From positions 372,001 through 436,000 of the forward strand of contig NZ_CP031376.1 in the NCBI RefSeq assembly GCF_003363775.1: DNA of 64,000 nucleotides. Direction: 5' to 3'. Source of the DNA: Spiroplasma alleghenense (lineage in GTDB: Bacteria > Bacillota_I > Bacilli_A > Mycoplasmatales > Mycoplasmataceae). Position numbers and translations under genes: made by a program. Positions 22,009-32,092 of this stretch are shown here, one piece after another. The number at the start of each line of letters is the position of its first letter. Position 1 is the stretch's first letter. The notes under the pieces are model-generated. The model did not search any database. It was not told the origin of the DNA and saw only the letters and a list, made by a program, of their open reading frames with translations.

Positions 22009-23889
22009 ATGATCAAAGAAAAAAAATCTTTCACAGATGTTAGTAAGTATATCGAAACTGCCGAGGAACAAAAGCAGCCATCGCTTGCATTGATGAAAAG
22101 TATTAATAATCGTCGAATCGGTTTCTTTAAGTTGGTGACAATTTATTATGGAAGATACTTTTGAGAGTCATTAACTATCATTTTAGCTCTGATTATTTCT
22201 TCAGTGGCCATTGTTTCAATGACTTTTATTATTTCAAAGCTAGTAGCTCAAGTAATGTTTGAATTCGGAACAAATTCTGAAAATGCTACCAACCTTGTAG
22301 CAACAGGTCTACGTTGGTATTGATGACTTGTTATCGCATTTAGTACTTTAATAATTGCTACAATTGCTACTTGAATCCGTGAAAAAATCGGAGGAATGTT
22401 GGGTCGTAAGATTGAAATGGATGTAAGAAATGCGGTTTTATCAAATCTAATTAATATGAATATTGGTTATTACTCTGATAAAAAAATTGGGGAAATAATG
22501 ACTAAATTAATAAATGATACCCAAATTTTAGGTGATGAAGCACAATTAACACCAGCAAACTTGATTAGTATTCCGATTATATTTTTGGGATCAGCATTTT
22601 CATTAATAATTGTGGATTGACCAACAGCTTTAATTGCTTTATTTTGTACTTTAATATTTATGCTATTAGTAATTTTCACGTTTAATGCTCAATCAATTGA
22701 AACAGAAAAAGTTCGTAAAAAAGTTACTGAGGTAAACGGAGATTCAACAGATAGAATTGGTGCAATAGCTCTAATTAAGGCTTCTGGTACCGAAAGATAC
22801 GAACAAAAACGTATGAAAATGATTAATGAAGACTATTATCGTTCTAATAGAAAGCTAAATTCTGTACAAGCGAGCACAATTACAATTATCATAATGAGTG
22901 CATTATCTCTAACTCTGATTGCGATTGCTTCAGCTATTTTAATTTACAAGGACCGTGAAGGCGGAGGGGATATAATTATTAGAATCTTGCCATCTTTAAT
23001 TACAGGAATAAACACTTTGGCATGACCGATTTACACTTTAACTGGTTTAATACCTGGAATGGCGAGAGCTACCGCTTCAACAAGAAGAGTAATTGAATTA
23101 ATTAAAGTTGATTCAACTTTAGATCCTAATGAATTTGCTCCAATCGTTGAGAGTATTGAAGGTGATATTCATCTAAAGGATGTTGTTTTTGAGTACCCCG
23201 AAAAACCGGGTGTAACAATCCTACCTAAAACGAACATTACCTTTAAAAAGGGTAAAAGTTATGCTTTTGTTGGAGAAACCGGAAGTGGTAAATCAACCAT
23301 TTCTAAATTGTTGCTAAGATTTTATGATCCTACAAGTGGTTCGGTATTAATTAATAATACGGACTTAAAAAAAATGAATCTTTCAAGTTATTTAAGTCAT
23401 GTTGGATATGTTGAGCAAGAACCAAAAATTTTATATGGAGATGTTATGTATAATGTCAGATATGGTAATTTCCAGGCAACCGATGAAGAAGTTATTGAAG
23501 CTTGTAAAAAAGCTAACTTGCATCATTTGGTTGAAACTTGGACAAACGGTTATCAGACAGTTTTGGGAGAGCGTGGTTTTATTATGTCAGGTGGACAAAA
23601 ACAACGCCTTGTAATTGCTAGAATAATTTTAAAAGATCCCCAAATATTAATTTTAGATGAGGCGACAAGTGCTCTTGATAATATTGTTGAAAAGGAAATT
23701 CAAAAAGAACTTGAGAAAATTATGGTTGGTAAAACGACCATATCTATTGCCCACAGATTGAGTACAATTAAAAATGCAGATGAAATTTTTGTACTAGGAA
23801 GTGGAGAAGGTATCGTTCAAAGAGGAACTTATGAAGAATTAATTAGCAAACCGGGTCACTTTAAAAAGTTACACAGTGCTGGTAGTTAA
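22009..23889 (+). CDS. ABC exporter half-transporter (fused TMD-NBD)
   Basis: Protein of 626 aa. The N-terminal type-IV exporter membrane domain (about 55-350, six segments) is followed by an ATPase domain (about 375-620) with Walker A GETGSGKST (422-430), signature MSGGQKQRL, Walker B ILILDEATSALD and H-loop SIAHRLS. Families with this layout export lipids, drugs or peptides as dimers. No partner half-transporter is adjacent, so it is probably a homodimer. No peptidase domain precedes it. TGA codons are Trp. Confidence 0.92.
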
Positions 23890-23953
23890 TTACTTAAAAT
23901 AATATTTTTTAAGATATAATATTATTAATTAGTAGTTACATGTGAGGTATTTT

Positions 23954-24415
23954 ATGGTAATTTGGATAGTTTTAGCAGTTTTGGTATTTCTAATATTAAT
24001 AGGATTTGTTTGCTATACAATAATTTCCAAATTTAGAAATTATCAAGAGCAAGCTCGCCTACAAATTGCAGATGCATTTGTAAATTTGGGTGTGCCTGAG
24101 TATCAATTTGTTAATCCAGAACTTGAAATTGAACTTCTTAAAGTTGTTAAAAAAGAGGTTGTTTCGATCAAAAACAATTTCGGGTTAGCTAGAAATAATC
24201 GTGATTGGGAAGAAAATAGAATTAAAAAAAATTGTTTCAATATTGTTAAGGATTATTATGAAAAAGACTCTGGAAAAGTATTTAAGCATTTAGGTGCCAT
24301 AAAAAACCAGCATTTGTCAAAAAGCCAAATATTGGGTGATGAAACAATTTCTATTGACGAGAGAAATCGACTAATAAGAGAACTTGAAAACGAGATTAGC
24401 AAACATAAAGAATAG
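23954..24415 (+). CDS. Small membrane-anchored protein of unknown function
   Basis: Protein of 153 aa: one N-terminal membrane segment (about 2-25) followed by a charged, helical cytoplasmic domain with KNNFGLARNNRDWEENRIK in its middle. Resembles LemA-like anchored helical proteins in architecture only; I do not claim homology. ATG 23954 is chosen because GAGG lies 6 nt upstream; GTG 23942 is the alternative. A TATAAT at 23915-23920 is a plausible -10. Confidence 0.72.
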   Translation: MVIWIVLAVLVFLILIGFVCYTIISKFRNYQEQARLQIADAFVNLGVPEYQFVNPELEIELLKVVKKEVVSIKNNFGLARNNRDWEENRIKKNCFNIVKDYYEKDSGKVFKHLGAIKNQHLSKSQILGDETISIDERNRLIRELENEISKHKE

Positions 24416-24422
24416 TTTTTTG

Positions 24423-24451
24423 AGACAGATTTTGGAATTTGTCTTTTTTTG
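24423..24451 (+). terminator. Weak terminator after the small membrane protein gene
   Basis: Stem AGACA (24423-24427) / TGTCT (24440-24444) with further weak pairing inside, then T7. Confidence 0.6.
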
Positions 24452-24476
24452 TGAAATATTTTGTATTTGATAAAAT
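24449..24476 (+). promoter_or_regulatory. Promoter of the structured RNA
   Basis: -35 TTGTGA (24449-24454), 16-nt spacer, -10 TAAAAT (24471-24476). Predicted start is near 24483. The -35 overlaps the T tract of the previous terminator. Confidence 0.5.
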
Positions 24477-24482
24477 ATTATT

Positions 24483-24875
24483 TATTTGAAATTTAATTGT
24501 AATATCGCTTGCATTATCTAACATATGTAGTAACATAAAAGAACCCCTAGCTTTTATTTGATTAGTAAACATTTGTTAGGGTTTAAAAATGTTAGCATTA
24601 AATTTGTAGAATATAAGATAAGCCCATTTACAAGTTTTTAACATTCTATAAACCCGAAAAGGAAGAAAATCTAACAAATTGAGCTAAAACTTAGATTGAT
24701 TAGAACGGAAGTACCTATAATTAAACTGCATATAAAATACTTGATTAGCTTAATATTGTTGATTAAATCTACCGTTTCATAATGAACTTTCTTTCTATAA
24801 ACCCTTTAAAAAGCTAATTTGGATGAATTATGCTTTAGCAAAAACAACCAAATTTACATTTGGTTGTTTTTTTTG
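24483..24875 (+). ncRNA. Candidate structured non-coding RNA, about 390 nt, unknown family
   Basis: No ORF fits this stretch. It has a promoter at one end and a strong terminator at the other, with several long-range perfect helices between. TAGCTTTT (24548-24555) pairs with AAAAGCTA (24809-24816) and closes the domain. ATTTGTTAG (24571-24579) pairs with CTAACAAAT (24671-24679). Inside that, GGTTTA (24580-24585) pairs with TAAACC (24649-24654), AATGTTA (24588-24594) with TAACATT (24639-24645), and TTGTA (24604-24608) with TACAA (24629-24633). A second arm has AACGG (24704-24708) / CCGTT (24772-24776) and AAGTA (24709-24713) / TACTT (24738-24742). I see no RNase P, tmRNA or SRP signature. The 5' end is uncertain. 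Confidence 0.62.
24842..24875 (+). terminator. Terminator of the structured RNA
   Basis: Perfect 12-bp stem AAACAACCAAAT (24842-24853) / ATTTGGTTGTTT (24858-24869), TTAC loop, then T5. Confidence 0.92.
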
Positions 24876-24939
24876 ATTAAATTAGATATTTATACAAGTT
24901 TTTAAATATTAAAAAAATAAAAATATTTATATAAAAGTA

Positions 24940-24967
24940 TTGAAACTTAAATTTAAGAGTGTATAAT
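24940..24967 (+). promoter_or_regulatory. Promoter of the S10 operon
   Basis: -35 TTGAAA (24940-24945), 16-nt spacer, consensus -10 TATAAT (24962-24967) preceded by GTG. Together with the leader it should drive the ribosomal block to rplQ. Confidence 0.75.
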
Positions 24968-24972
24968 TTGAA

Positions 24973-25022
24973 TTGCATGTATATTTTGTGTGCAAAGAGA
25001 CAACACACTGATAAAGGTTGTC
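24973..25022 (+). promoter_or_regulatory. S10 operon leader with two hairpins
   Basis: Hairpin TTGCA (24973-24977) / TGCAA (24991-24995), then GACAAC (24999-25004) / GTTGTC (25017-25022), in the short leader before the GGAGG of rpsJ. In other bacteria the S10 leader binds L4 for feedback control; whether this leader does is inference. Confidence 0.45.
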
Positions 25023-25042
25023 ATTGATAAAGGAGGACTAAA

Positions 25043-25354
25043 ATGGCTCAACAACAAAAAATTAGAATAAAATTAAAGGGCTATGACCACGCAATTGTTG
25101 ATCAATCTATTTCAAAAATCATTGAAGCTGCTGAATCAACAGGTGCTAAAGTTCGTGGACCAATACCACTACCAACCGATAAACAAATCATCACAATTCT
25201 TAGAGCTGTTCATAAATATAAAGACAGTCGCGAGCAATTCGAGATGAGAACACACAAAAGAATACTAGAAATCTTCAACCCAACACCAAAAACAATGGAT
25301 ATTCTTACAAGAGTACAATTGCCAAGTGGTGTAGACATTGAGATTAAATTATAG
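25043..25354 (+). CDS. rpsJ: 30S ribosomal protein S10
   Basis: 103 aa, normal length. Begins the S10 operon; RBS AAGGAGG. The core [15 protein letters not shown] and RTHKRILEI segments are canonical. S10 also works as NusE in antitermination. The reading frame contains no Trp. Confidence 0.98.
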   Translation: MAQQQKIRIKLKGYDHAIVDQSISKIIEAAESTGAKVRGPIPLPTDKQIITILRAVHKYKDSREQFEMRTHKRILEIFNPTPKTMDILTRVQLPSGVDIEIKL

Positions 25355-25402
25355 TTATTTATAACAAAATATGCATGATTATCAAATAGGAGGAAATATC
25401 GT

Positions 25403-26245
25403 ATGAAAGGAATCTTAGGACGCAAGTTAGAAATGACTCAAGTCTTTACAGAAAATGGTAAATTATTACCTGTAACTGTAATTGAAGTTCAACCAAATAA
25501 GGTTTTACAAGTTAAAACAGTTGAAAAAGACGGTTACCAGGCTTTAAAGCTTGGTGTTCAAGATAAAAGACAAAATCTTGTGAATAAACCATCAATGGGT
25601 AACTTTAAAAAAGCAAATTCAAATCCTAAGCGCTTCGTAAAAGAAATCAGAGATATGAACGGATTTGAAATGGGAAGTGAAATAAATCTTTCCGACTTAT
25701 TCGTAGCTGGTCAATTTGTCGACGTAACAGGAGTATCAAAAGGAAAAGGTTTTGCTGGTGCTATTAAGCGTCATAATTACTCAAGAGGGCCAATGGGTCA
25801 TGGATCGGGATACCACCGTGGAATTGGTTCTATGGGAGCAATTATAAACAGAATTTTTAAAAGTAAAAAAATGGCAGGTCACATGGGACATGAGCAAGTT
25901 ACAATTCAAAATTTAGAAGTTATTTTTATAGATAGCGCTAGAAATTTATTACTTGTAAAAGGATCGGTTCCTGGACCTAAAAAACAGTTTGTTAGAATTC
26001 AAGAAAATGTAAAAGGAATTAAAACAAAAGAAGCCGTTAAATTATTAATGAGAAAGTCAATGGAAGAATCTAATTTGGTAACTCCAAAAACTACTTCAGA
26101 GGCAATAGCTGAAGAAGTTGCAGTGGAAACACCAGTAGTTGAAGAAGTTGCAGTGGAAACACCAGTAGTTGAAGAAGTTGCAGTGGAAACACCAGTAGTT
26201 GAAGAAGCTGCAGTTGAAGAATCAACAAATAGTGAAGTTGAATAG
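25403..26245 (+). CDS. rplC: 50S ribosomal protein L3 with repeat tail
   Basis: 280 aa against about 209 in most bacteria. Residues 1-210 are ordinary L3 (starts [15 protein letters not shown]; contains [15 protein letters not shown] and the [12 protein letters not shown] loop that reaches the peptidyl-transferase region). The extra 70 aa are an acidic Val/Glu/Thr/Pro tail containing three identical 10-residue repeats ([10 protein letters not shown]). The tail is probably disordered and outside the folded protein. RBS AGGAGG. Confidence 0.96.
   Translation: MKGILGRKLEMTQVFTENGKLLPVTVIEVQPNKVLQVKTVEKDGYQALKLGVQDKRQNLVNKPSMGNFKKANSNPKRFVKEIRDMNGFEMGSEINLSDLFVAGQFVDVTGVSKGKGFAGAIKRHNYSRGPMGHGSGYHRGIGSMGAIINRIFKSKKMAGHMGHEQVTIQNLEVIFIDSARNLLLVKGSVPGPKKQFVRIQENVKGIKTKEAVKLLMRKSMEESNLVTPKTTSEAIAEEVAVETPVVEEVAVETPVVEEVAVETPVVEEAAVEESTNSEVE
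26111..26200 (+). repeat. Three exact 30-nt tandem repeats in the rplC tail
   Basis: Units 26111-26140, 26141-26170 and 26171-26200 are identical at nucleotide level, with a decayed partial fourth after them. Identity points to recent copy-number change. Confidence 0.95.
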
Positions 26246-26256
26246 AGGGAGATAAC

Positions 26257-26883
26257 ATGAAGGCACAAGTATATGATATAAAAGGCGCAAGTGTTAAAGA
26301 AATTAACTTAAATGATAAAATTTGAGCAATCGAACCACATCAACAAGCAATTTATGACACAGTTATTTCTCAACAAGCAGCTTTAAGACAAGGAACTAAA
26401 AAAACCAAAACCAGAGCAGAAGTACGCGGTGGAGGAAGAAAGCCTTGGAAACAAAAAGGTACTGGTAGAGCTCGTCAAGGTTCAATTAGAGCACCTCAGT
26501 GAAGAGGTGGGGGTATTGCTTTCGGGCCAACTCCAGACATTAATTACAAAAAATCTGTAAATAAAAAAGTAAGACAATTGGCATTCAAAAGTGTATTAAG
26601 CTTGAAAGCGCAAGAGCAAAACTTAGTAATAATTGACAAATTTAACTTTGAAAAACCATCAACAAAAGATATGGTAGAAGTTATGACAAACCTTAAAGTA
26701 GATAATCAAAAAACTTTAATTGTAACAAGAGAATCTGAAGAATTGGTAATTAAGTCAGCAGGTAACCTACCAGGTGTAAAAACTCTTGATTATCAAAAAT
26801 TGAATTTATTCGATTTATTAAACGCAAATAAATTATTAATAACAGAAGAAGCTATTCTTCGTGTTGAGGAGGTGTATGGATAA
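26257..26883 (+). CDS. rplD: 50S ribosomal protein L4
   Basis: 208 aa. Contains [35 protein letters not shown], the extended exit-tunnel loop, split here around the TGA Trp at 26500. Potential feedback regulator of this operon in other bacteria. The stop overlaps the next start by one base. Confidence 0.97.
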
Positions 26884-27167
26884 TGCATTTAACTAATGTA
26901 ATTAAAAAACCAGTGTTAACTGAAAAGTCATACATCGGCCATGCAAATGGTGTTTACACCTTTGAGGTTGATCGTAGATCAAATAAAACTCAAATTAAAA
27001 AAACATTTGAACAAATTTTTCAAGTAAAAGTTGATTCTGTAAGAACAATGAATTACGATGGAAAAGAAAAAAGAATGGGTAAATTTGTTGGAACAACAAA
27101 TAACAAGAAAAAAGCAATCATCACACTAAAAGCTGGTGAAAAATTAGACTTATTAAACGACTTATAG
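26883..27167 (+). CDS. rplW: 50S ribosomal protein L23
   Basis: 94 aa, normal length; lies at the tunnel exit and docks SRP and trigger factor. Starts [14 protein letters not shown], typical. TAATG-type overlap with rplD implies coupling. Confidence 0.97.
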   Translation: MHLTNVIKKPVLTEKSYIGHANGVYTFEVDRRSNKTQIKKTFEQIFQVKVDSVRTMNYDGKEKRMGKFVGTTNNKKKAIITLKAGEKLDLLNDL

Positions 27168-27224
27168 AAAAATGCTAAAGCAAAATTATTGTAAGCGTAT
27201 AGTTTGGCGATAAGGGGGAAAATT

Positions 27225-28061
27225 ATGCCAATTAAAAAGTATAGACCTATAACAAATGGTCGTCGTAATATGACAACCATTGATTATAGTGTTTTGACAA
27301 CATCAAAACCAGAACCCTCATTATTAGGAAAAATAAATGAGCATGCAGGTAGAAATAATCATGGTCAAATAACTACTCGTCATAAAGGCGGGGGACACAA
27401 GCGTAAATACCGTATTATTGATTTTAAAAGAAACAAATTTGATATTCCAGGAAAAGTTGCAACAATTGAATACGATCCTAATAGAAATGCATTTATTTCT
27501 TTAATTAATTACGCAGACGGAGAAAAACGTTATATTTTAAATGTAAAAGATTTAAAAGTCGGAACAGAGATAATAGCTTCTGAAAATGCTGATATCAAGT
27601 TAGGTAATGCAGCGCCTCTTAAAAACATTCCAGAGGGAACTTTGGTTCATAATGTTGAATTGCGTCCAGGAAAAGGTGGACAAATGGCAAGAAGTGCTGG
27701 TTCAAAAGTTCAAATTCTTGGTAAAGATGACGATGGTAAATATGTAACATTGAGATTAGCTTCTGGAGAAGTTCGTAAGGTTCTATCAGAATGTTATGCC
27801 ACAATTGGAGAAGTTGGAAATGAAGAGTACAACTTAGTTAATTGAGGAAAGGCGGGTCGTAATCGTTGAAGAGGGATTAGACCAACAGTTAGAGGTTCGG
27901 TAATGAACCCTAATGATCACCCACATGGGGGAGGAGAAGGGCGTGCTCCAATCGGACGCAAGGCTCCTTTAACTCCATGAGGTAAAAAAGCTCTTGGAGT
28001 TAAAACTCGTGATAAGAAAAAAGCTTCAACTAAATTAATTGTAAGAAGAAGAACTAAATAG
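27225..28061 (+). CDS. rplB: 50S ribosomal protein L2
   Basis: 278 aa. ATG 27225 with AAGGGGGAA upstream is chosen over an in-frame TTG at 27204. [16 protein letters not shown] and the C-terminal [22 protein letters not shown]-type block (written here as [15 protein letters not shown]) with the key His are intact. TGA at 27843 and others are Trp. Confidence 0.97.
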
Positions 28062-28079
28062 GTTAGGGAGGAATAATAT

Positions 28080-28349
28080 ATGTCAAGATCACTTAAAAAA
28101 GGTCCTTTTGTTGATGACTACTTGTTAAAAAAAGTTGAAGCATTGGGCGAAAAAAAAGAAATTATTAAAACATGATCACGTCGTTCAACAATTTTCCCTA
28201 ACTTTATTGGGCATACTTTTGGTGTTTACAATGGGAAAGAATTTATTCCCGTTTATGTAACAGAAGATATGGTTGGACACAAATTGGGTGAATTTTCTCC
28301 AACAAGAAAATTTGGTGGTCACGGAGACGACAAGAAAAAGAAAAAATAG
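28080..28349 (+). CDS. rpsS: 30S ribosomal protein S19
   Basis: 89 aa. Starts [35 protein letters not shown] is the conserved core and its Trp is TGA. Basic tail DDKKKKK. RBS GGGAGGA. Confidence 0.97.
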
Positions 28350-28368
28350 GTAAAGGGAGAAAATCATA

Positions 28369-28704
28369 ATGGAAGCAGTAGCTAAATTACAAATGATTCG
28401 TATCGCACCTAGAAAAATGAGACTTGTTGTCGATACGATCAGAAATAAAAAAATAGCAGACGCTGTTGCAATTCTAATGAACTTAGATAAAAGAGCAGCT
28501 GAGCCAGTATTAAAACTATTAAATTCAGCAGTTGCTAATGCTGTAAATAATAACGGTATGGAAGCTGACAAATTGTTTGTTAAGACAGTATTTGTTAATG
28601 AGGGAGCAACCTTAAAAAGATTCAGACCAAGAGCTCACGGAAGAGCTTATGAAATATTAAAAAGAACTAGCCACGTAACAATAATTGTGAGTGACATTAG
28701 ATAA
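28369..28704 (+). CDS. rplV: 50S ribosomal protein L22
   Basis: 111 aa. [15 protein letters not shown] and the C-terminal [18 protein letters not shown] tunnel loop are canonical, the latter being the macrolide-site hairpin. Confidence 0.97.
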   Translation: MEAVAKLQMIRIAPRKMRLVVDTIRNKKIADAVAILMNLDKRAAEPVLKLLNSAVANAVNNNGMEADKLFVKTVFVNEGATLKRFRPRAHGRAYEILKRTSHVTIIVSDIR

Positions 28705-28717
28705 GGAGGAGTAGAAA

Positions 28718-29416
28718 ATGGGACAAAAAGTATCACCAAATGCCTTGAGAATAGGTATTATTAGAACTTGAGATAATCGTTGATTTGCCGAAAAGCAAGA
28801 ATATGTTAAATGATTGCACCAGGATATTAAAATTCGTAAAAATGTCTTAAAAAAATTGAAAAATGCAGCAGTTTCTAAAATTGAAATTGAACGTACTAAG
28901 AAAGAAATAAAAATCATTGTCAAATCTGCTCGTCCGGCTATAGTGCTAGGACAAGAAGGAAAAAATATTGAGAGTATTATTCTTGAAGTTAAAAAAACAA
29001 TTAAAGATAGAGCGGCAAACGTTAAAATCGAAGTAATTGAAATAAAAAATCCAGATGTTGACGCAACTCTGGTTGCGCAATGAATCGGAGAACAAATTTC
29101 AAACCGTGCTTCTTTCAGAACAGTGCAAAAATTAGCAATTCGAAAAGCACTAAGAGCAGGAGCAAAGGGAATCAAAACCTCTGTGTCTGGTAGACTTGGT
29201 GGAGTAGAAATGGCAAGAACTGAAGGTTATCTTGAAGGATCAGTGCCATTAAGTACTCTAAGAAGTGACATTGATTATGCACTGTATGAAGCAAAAACTA
29301 CATATGGTCAAATCGGAGTAAAGGTTTGAATCAACCATGGAGAAATACTTGTTAAAGAAGTAAAAAACAAGGATAAAGCAATTGCTGATAAAAACTTTAA
29401 AAGGGAGGCGAAGTAA
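28718..29416 (+). CDS. rpsC: 30S ribosomal protein S3
   Basis: 232 aa. Starts [16 protein letters not shown]. The KH motif GQEGKNIE and the C-terminal [11 protein letters not shown] block are present. Four or more TGA Trp codons lie in the first 40 residues and near the end. RBS AGGAGG. Confidence 0.97.
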
Positions 29417-29419
29417 TTT

Positions 29420-29833
29420 ATGTTAATGCCAAAAAGAACAAAATATCGCCGTCCTCATAGAGTTAGTTATGAAGGAAAAGCAAAAGGAGCAAGTTTTATT
29501 GCTTTTGGGGAATATGGATTAATGTCTTTAGATGGGGCTTGAATTACAACTCGTCAAATAGAAGCTGCTCGTATAGCAATGACTCGTTATATGAAACGTT
29601 TTGGTAAAGTTTGAATAAGAATTTTTCCTCACATGGCAAAAACTAAAAAACCTTTAGAAGTACGTATGGGTAGCGGAAAAGGGGCTCCTGAAGATTGAGT
29701 AGCAGTAGTTAAACAAGGAACATTCATGTTTGAAATAGCAGGTGTTCCTGAAGAAACTGCTAGAGAAGCTCTTCGTTTAGCTATGCATAAATTACCTGTA
29801 CGTTGCAAAATTATTAAGAGAGGTGAGGAATAA
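29420..29833 (+). CDS. rplP: 50S ribosomal protein L16
   Basis: 137 aa, exact family length when started at ATG 29420 (the alternative is ATG 29426). [28 protein letters not shown] and RCKIIKR are canonical. The TAATG overlap with rpmC couples translation. Confidence 0.97.
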
Positions 29834-31800
29834 TGTCTAAGTCAGTAGAATTAATGACTGAATTAAGAAGCAAGTCTGTTGAAGAACTTATAAAATTAGG
29901 TGAAGAACGTCGTGCGGAATTATTCGCTCTTAAATTTCAAGCAGCGGTTGGTAGTTTAGAACAAACTCACAGAATTTCTTATATTAAAAAAGAAATAGCT
30001 AGAATTGAAATGCTTTTAACTGAGAAAAAAAGTAGCGGTACAACTGTTAATAAAAATGTTAAAATTGATTATTCAAAAGCTGTTGAAGCTGCTGAGAAAT
30101 CAGGAAAAGAAGTACGTAAAAAACAAAAAGAAATGATTGAAAAATTACAAGCCGAACATTTTGGTCAAGAAGATAATTCAAACGAAGATGCAATTGCTAA
30201 ATTACTTCAAGAAAGTTCATCTGATGAAATAAAAGAAGAGCCAATTATTGAAGAAGTAATTGAAGAAGTAATTGAAGAAGTAATTGAAGAAGTAATTGAA
30301 GAAGTAATTGAAGAAGTAATTGAAGAAGTAATTGAAGAAGTTGAAGTGGAAGAACCGGTCATCGAAGAATTAGAAAATAATTCTGAAGATGAAGCTGATA
30401 TATTAGCAGCCGAAAAAGCAAAAGCTGACGCTGAAAAAGCAGAAGCCGAAAAACTTGCAGCACAACAAGAAGCTGATAGATTAGCAGCCGAAAAAGCAAA
30501 AGTAGATGCTGAAAAAGCAGAAGCCGAAAAACTTGCAGCACAACAAGAAGCTGATAGATTAGCAGCCGAAAAACTTGCAGCACAACAAGAAGTTGATAGA
30601 TTAGCAGCCGAAAAACTTGCAGCACAACAAGAAGCTGATAAATTAGCAGCCGAAAAAGCAAAATCAGATGCTGAAAAAGCAGAAGCCGAAAAACTTGCAG
30701 CACAACAAGAAGTTGATAGATTAGCAGCCGCAAAAGCCAAAGCTGACGCTGAAAAAGCAGAAGCCGAAAAACTTGCAGCACAACAAGAAGCTGATAGATT
30801 AGCAGCCGAAAAAGCAGCTGAAAAAGCAAAAGCTGATGCTGAAAAAGCAGCCGCAAAAGCCAAAGCTGACGCTGAAAAAGCAGAAGCCGAAAAACTTGCA
30901 GCACAACAAGAAGCTGATAGATTAGCAGCCGAAAAAGCAAAAGCTGATGCTGAAAAAGCAGCCGCAAAAGCCAAAGCTGACGCTGAAAAAGCAGAAGCCG
31001 AAAAACTTGCAGCACAACAAGAAGCTGATAGATTAGCAGCCGAAAAAGCAAAAGCTGATGCTGAAAAAGCAGCCGCAAAAGCCAAAGCAGATGCTGAAAA
31101 AGCAGAAGCTGATAGATTAGCAGCCGAAAAGGCAAAAGCCAAAGCTGACGCTGAAAAAGCAAAAGCCCTTGCAGATGAAGAAGCAAAAAGACTTGCAGAA
31201 GACACAAAAAAATTAGCCGAAGAACAATCAAAAGCTAAAGCAAAAGCTGACGCTGAAAAAGCAGCCGCAAAAGCCAAAGCAGATGCTGAAAAAGCTAAAG
31301 CCAAAGCAGATGCTGAAAAAGCAGCCGCAAAAGCCAAAGCTGATGCTGAAAAAGCCAAAGCCAAAGCAGATGCTGAAAAAGCAGCCTCAAAAGCCAAAGC
31401 AGATGCAGAAAAAGCCAAAGCCAAAGCTGACGCTGAAAAAGCAGCCGCAAAAGCCAAAGCAGATGCTGAAAAATTAAAACAAACAAAAAACAAAATAACA
31501 GAAGCTAAAAAAACAAGTCAAGACAATACTTGATCTATTAAAAAACCAACAGCAACAACAACTAAACCCAAAAAGGTTGAACAAGTTTCAATTAAAAAAG
31601 TAGAAATAGGTAAGGCTCAGAATTCAAATGTTGAAGGAATTCAATTAAAATTACAGGCTAAGCCTAAAAATTCAAATACTTATGTATTTGGTTCAAATGC
31701 TGCAGAAGCGAAAAAACAAATCGAGGAAGCTAATAAAAGAGCTGCTGAGAAGAGAATGCAAAAACGTCAAGAAGCAGCTAAAAAAGGAGTTAAAAGATAA
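29833..31800 (+). CDS. rpmC: 50S ribosomal protein L29 with a 590-aa repeat extension
   Basis: 655 aa against about 65 for a normal L29. Residues 1-65 are ordinary L29 ([20 protein letters not shown], then the second helix [19 protein letters not shown]). Then: an acidic region with seven EEVI repeats (about 140-170); about 350 residues of Ala/Glu/Lys/Asp/Arg repeats ([24 protein letters not shown] types) predicted as one long helix or coiled coil, like the TolA stalk; a Thr/Pro/Lys linker; and a distinct basic tail (from [20 protein letters not shown] to the end). TGA at 31531 is Trp, and the frame then stays open to TAA at 31798, which abuts rpsQ. The intact frame and coupled start of rpsQ suggest the whole product is made. 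Confidence 0.93.
30250..30345 (+). repeat. 12-nt tandem repeat in rpmC
   Basis: Seven near-identical copies of the 12-nt unit GAAGAAGTAATT encoding EEVI. Prone to slippage in multiples of 12, which keeps the frame. Confidence 0.93.
30400..31475 (+). repeat. Long imperfect repeat array in rpmC
   Basis: About 1.1 kb of interleaved 33-, 60- and 75-nt-type repeats built from the segments GCAAAAGCTGACGCTGAAAA, GCAGAAGCCGAAAAACTTGC and AGCACAACAAGAAGCTGATA. All indel lengths visible are multiples of three, as expected if the protein is under selection. Confidence 0.9.
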
Positions 31801-32057
31801 TGGACAGAAATAGTAGAAAAACATACCAAGGTAGAGTTGTTTCAGACAAAATGAATAAGACTATTACTGTTCTTGTCGAAACTTACAAAAACCATCCAGT
31901 ATATAAAAAACGTGTAAAGTATTCTAAAAAGTATAAAGCCCACGATGAAAATCAAGTTGCTAAAATCGGTGATAAAGTTGAAATAATGGAAACAAGACCA
32001 TTATCAGCAACAAAAAACTTCAGACTAGTTAGAGTTATAGAGAAGGCTGTAGCTTAG
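31800..32057 (+). CDS. rpsQ: 30S ribosomal protein S17
   Basis: 85 aa, normal. [20 protein letters not shown] is the conserved opening. The ATG shares a base with the rpmC stop; GGAG sits in the rpmC tail. Confidence 0.97.
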   Translation: MDRNSRKTYQGRVVSDKMNKTITVLVETYKNHPVYKKRVKYSKKYKAHDENQVAKIGDKVEIMETRPLSATKNFRLVRVIEKAVA

Positions 32058-32092
32058 TTTAGTTACACAATTCGAAAGGTTAGTGAAATAAA

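Noticed and set aside
23399-23614. 71-codon ORF inside the ABC exporter
   Set aside because: Overlaps the ATPase domain in another frame; no independent signals.
24483-24875. RNase P RNA, tmRNA or SRP RNA
   Set aside because: No GAGGAAAGTCC block, no tRNA-like ends with CCA, and no SRP tetraloop helix; kept as an unclassified RNA.
25999-26268. Minus-strand ORF of 89 codons in the rplC tail
   Set aside because: Antisense of the 30-nt repeats; no RBS and inside rplC.
28657-29175. 172-codon minus-strand ORF opposite rplV/rpsC
   Set aside because: Antisense to two ribosomal genes, no RBS and no recognisable product.
30359-31231. Second minus-strand open frame (290 codons, Leu-rich) opposite rpmC
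   Set aside because: Same repeat shadow in another frame; composition is an artefact of the repeat.
30400-31475. CRISPR-like or satellite array
   Set aside because: The repeats lack uniform units and unique spacers, and keep an open frame with a protein-level pattern.
30207-31493. Minus-strand open frame of 428 codons opposite rpmC
   Set aside because: It is the mirror of the Ala/Glu/Lys repeats (reads as Ser/Ala/Phe repeats), has no RBS, and lies inside a well-supported gene.
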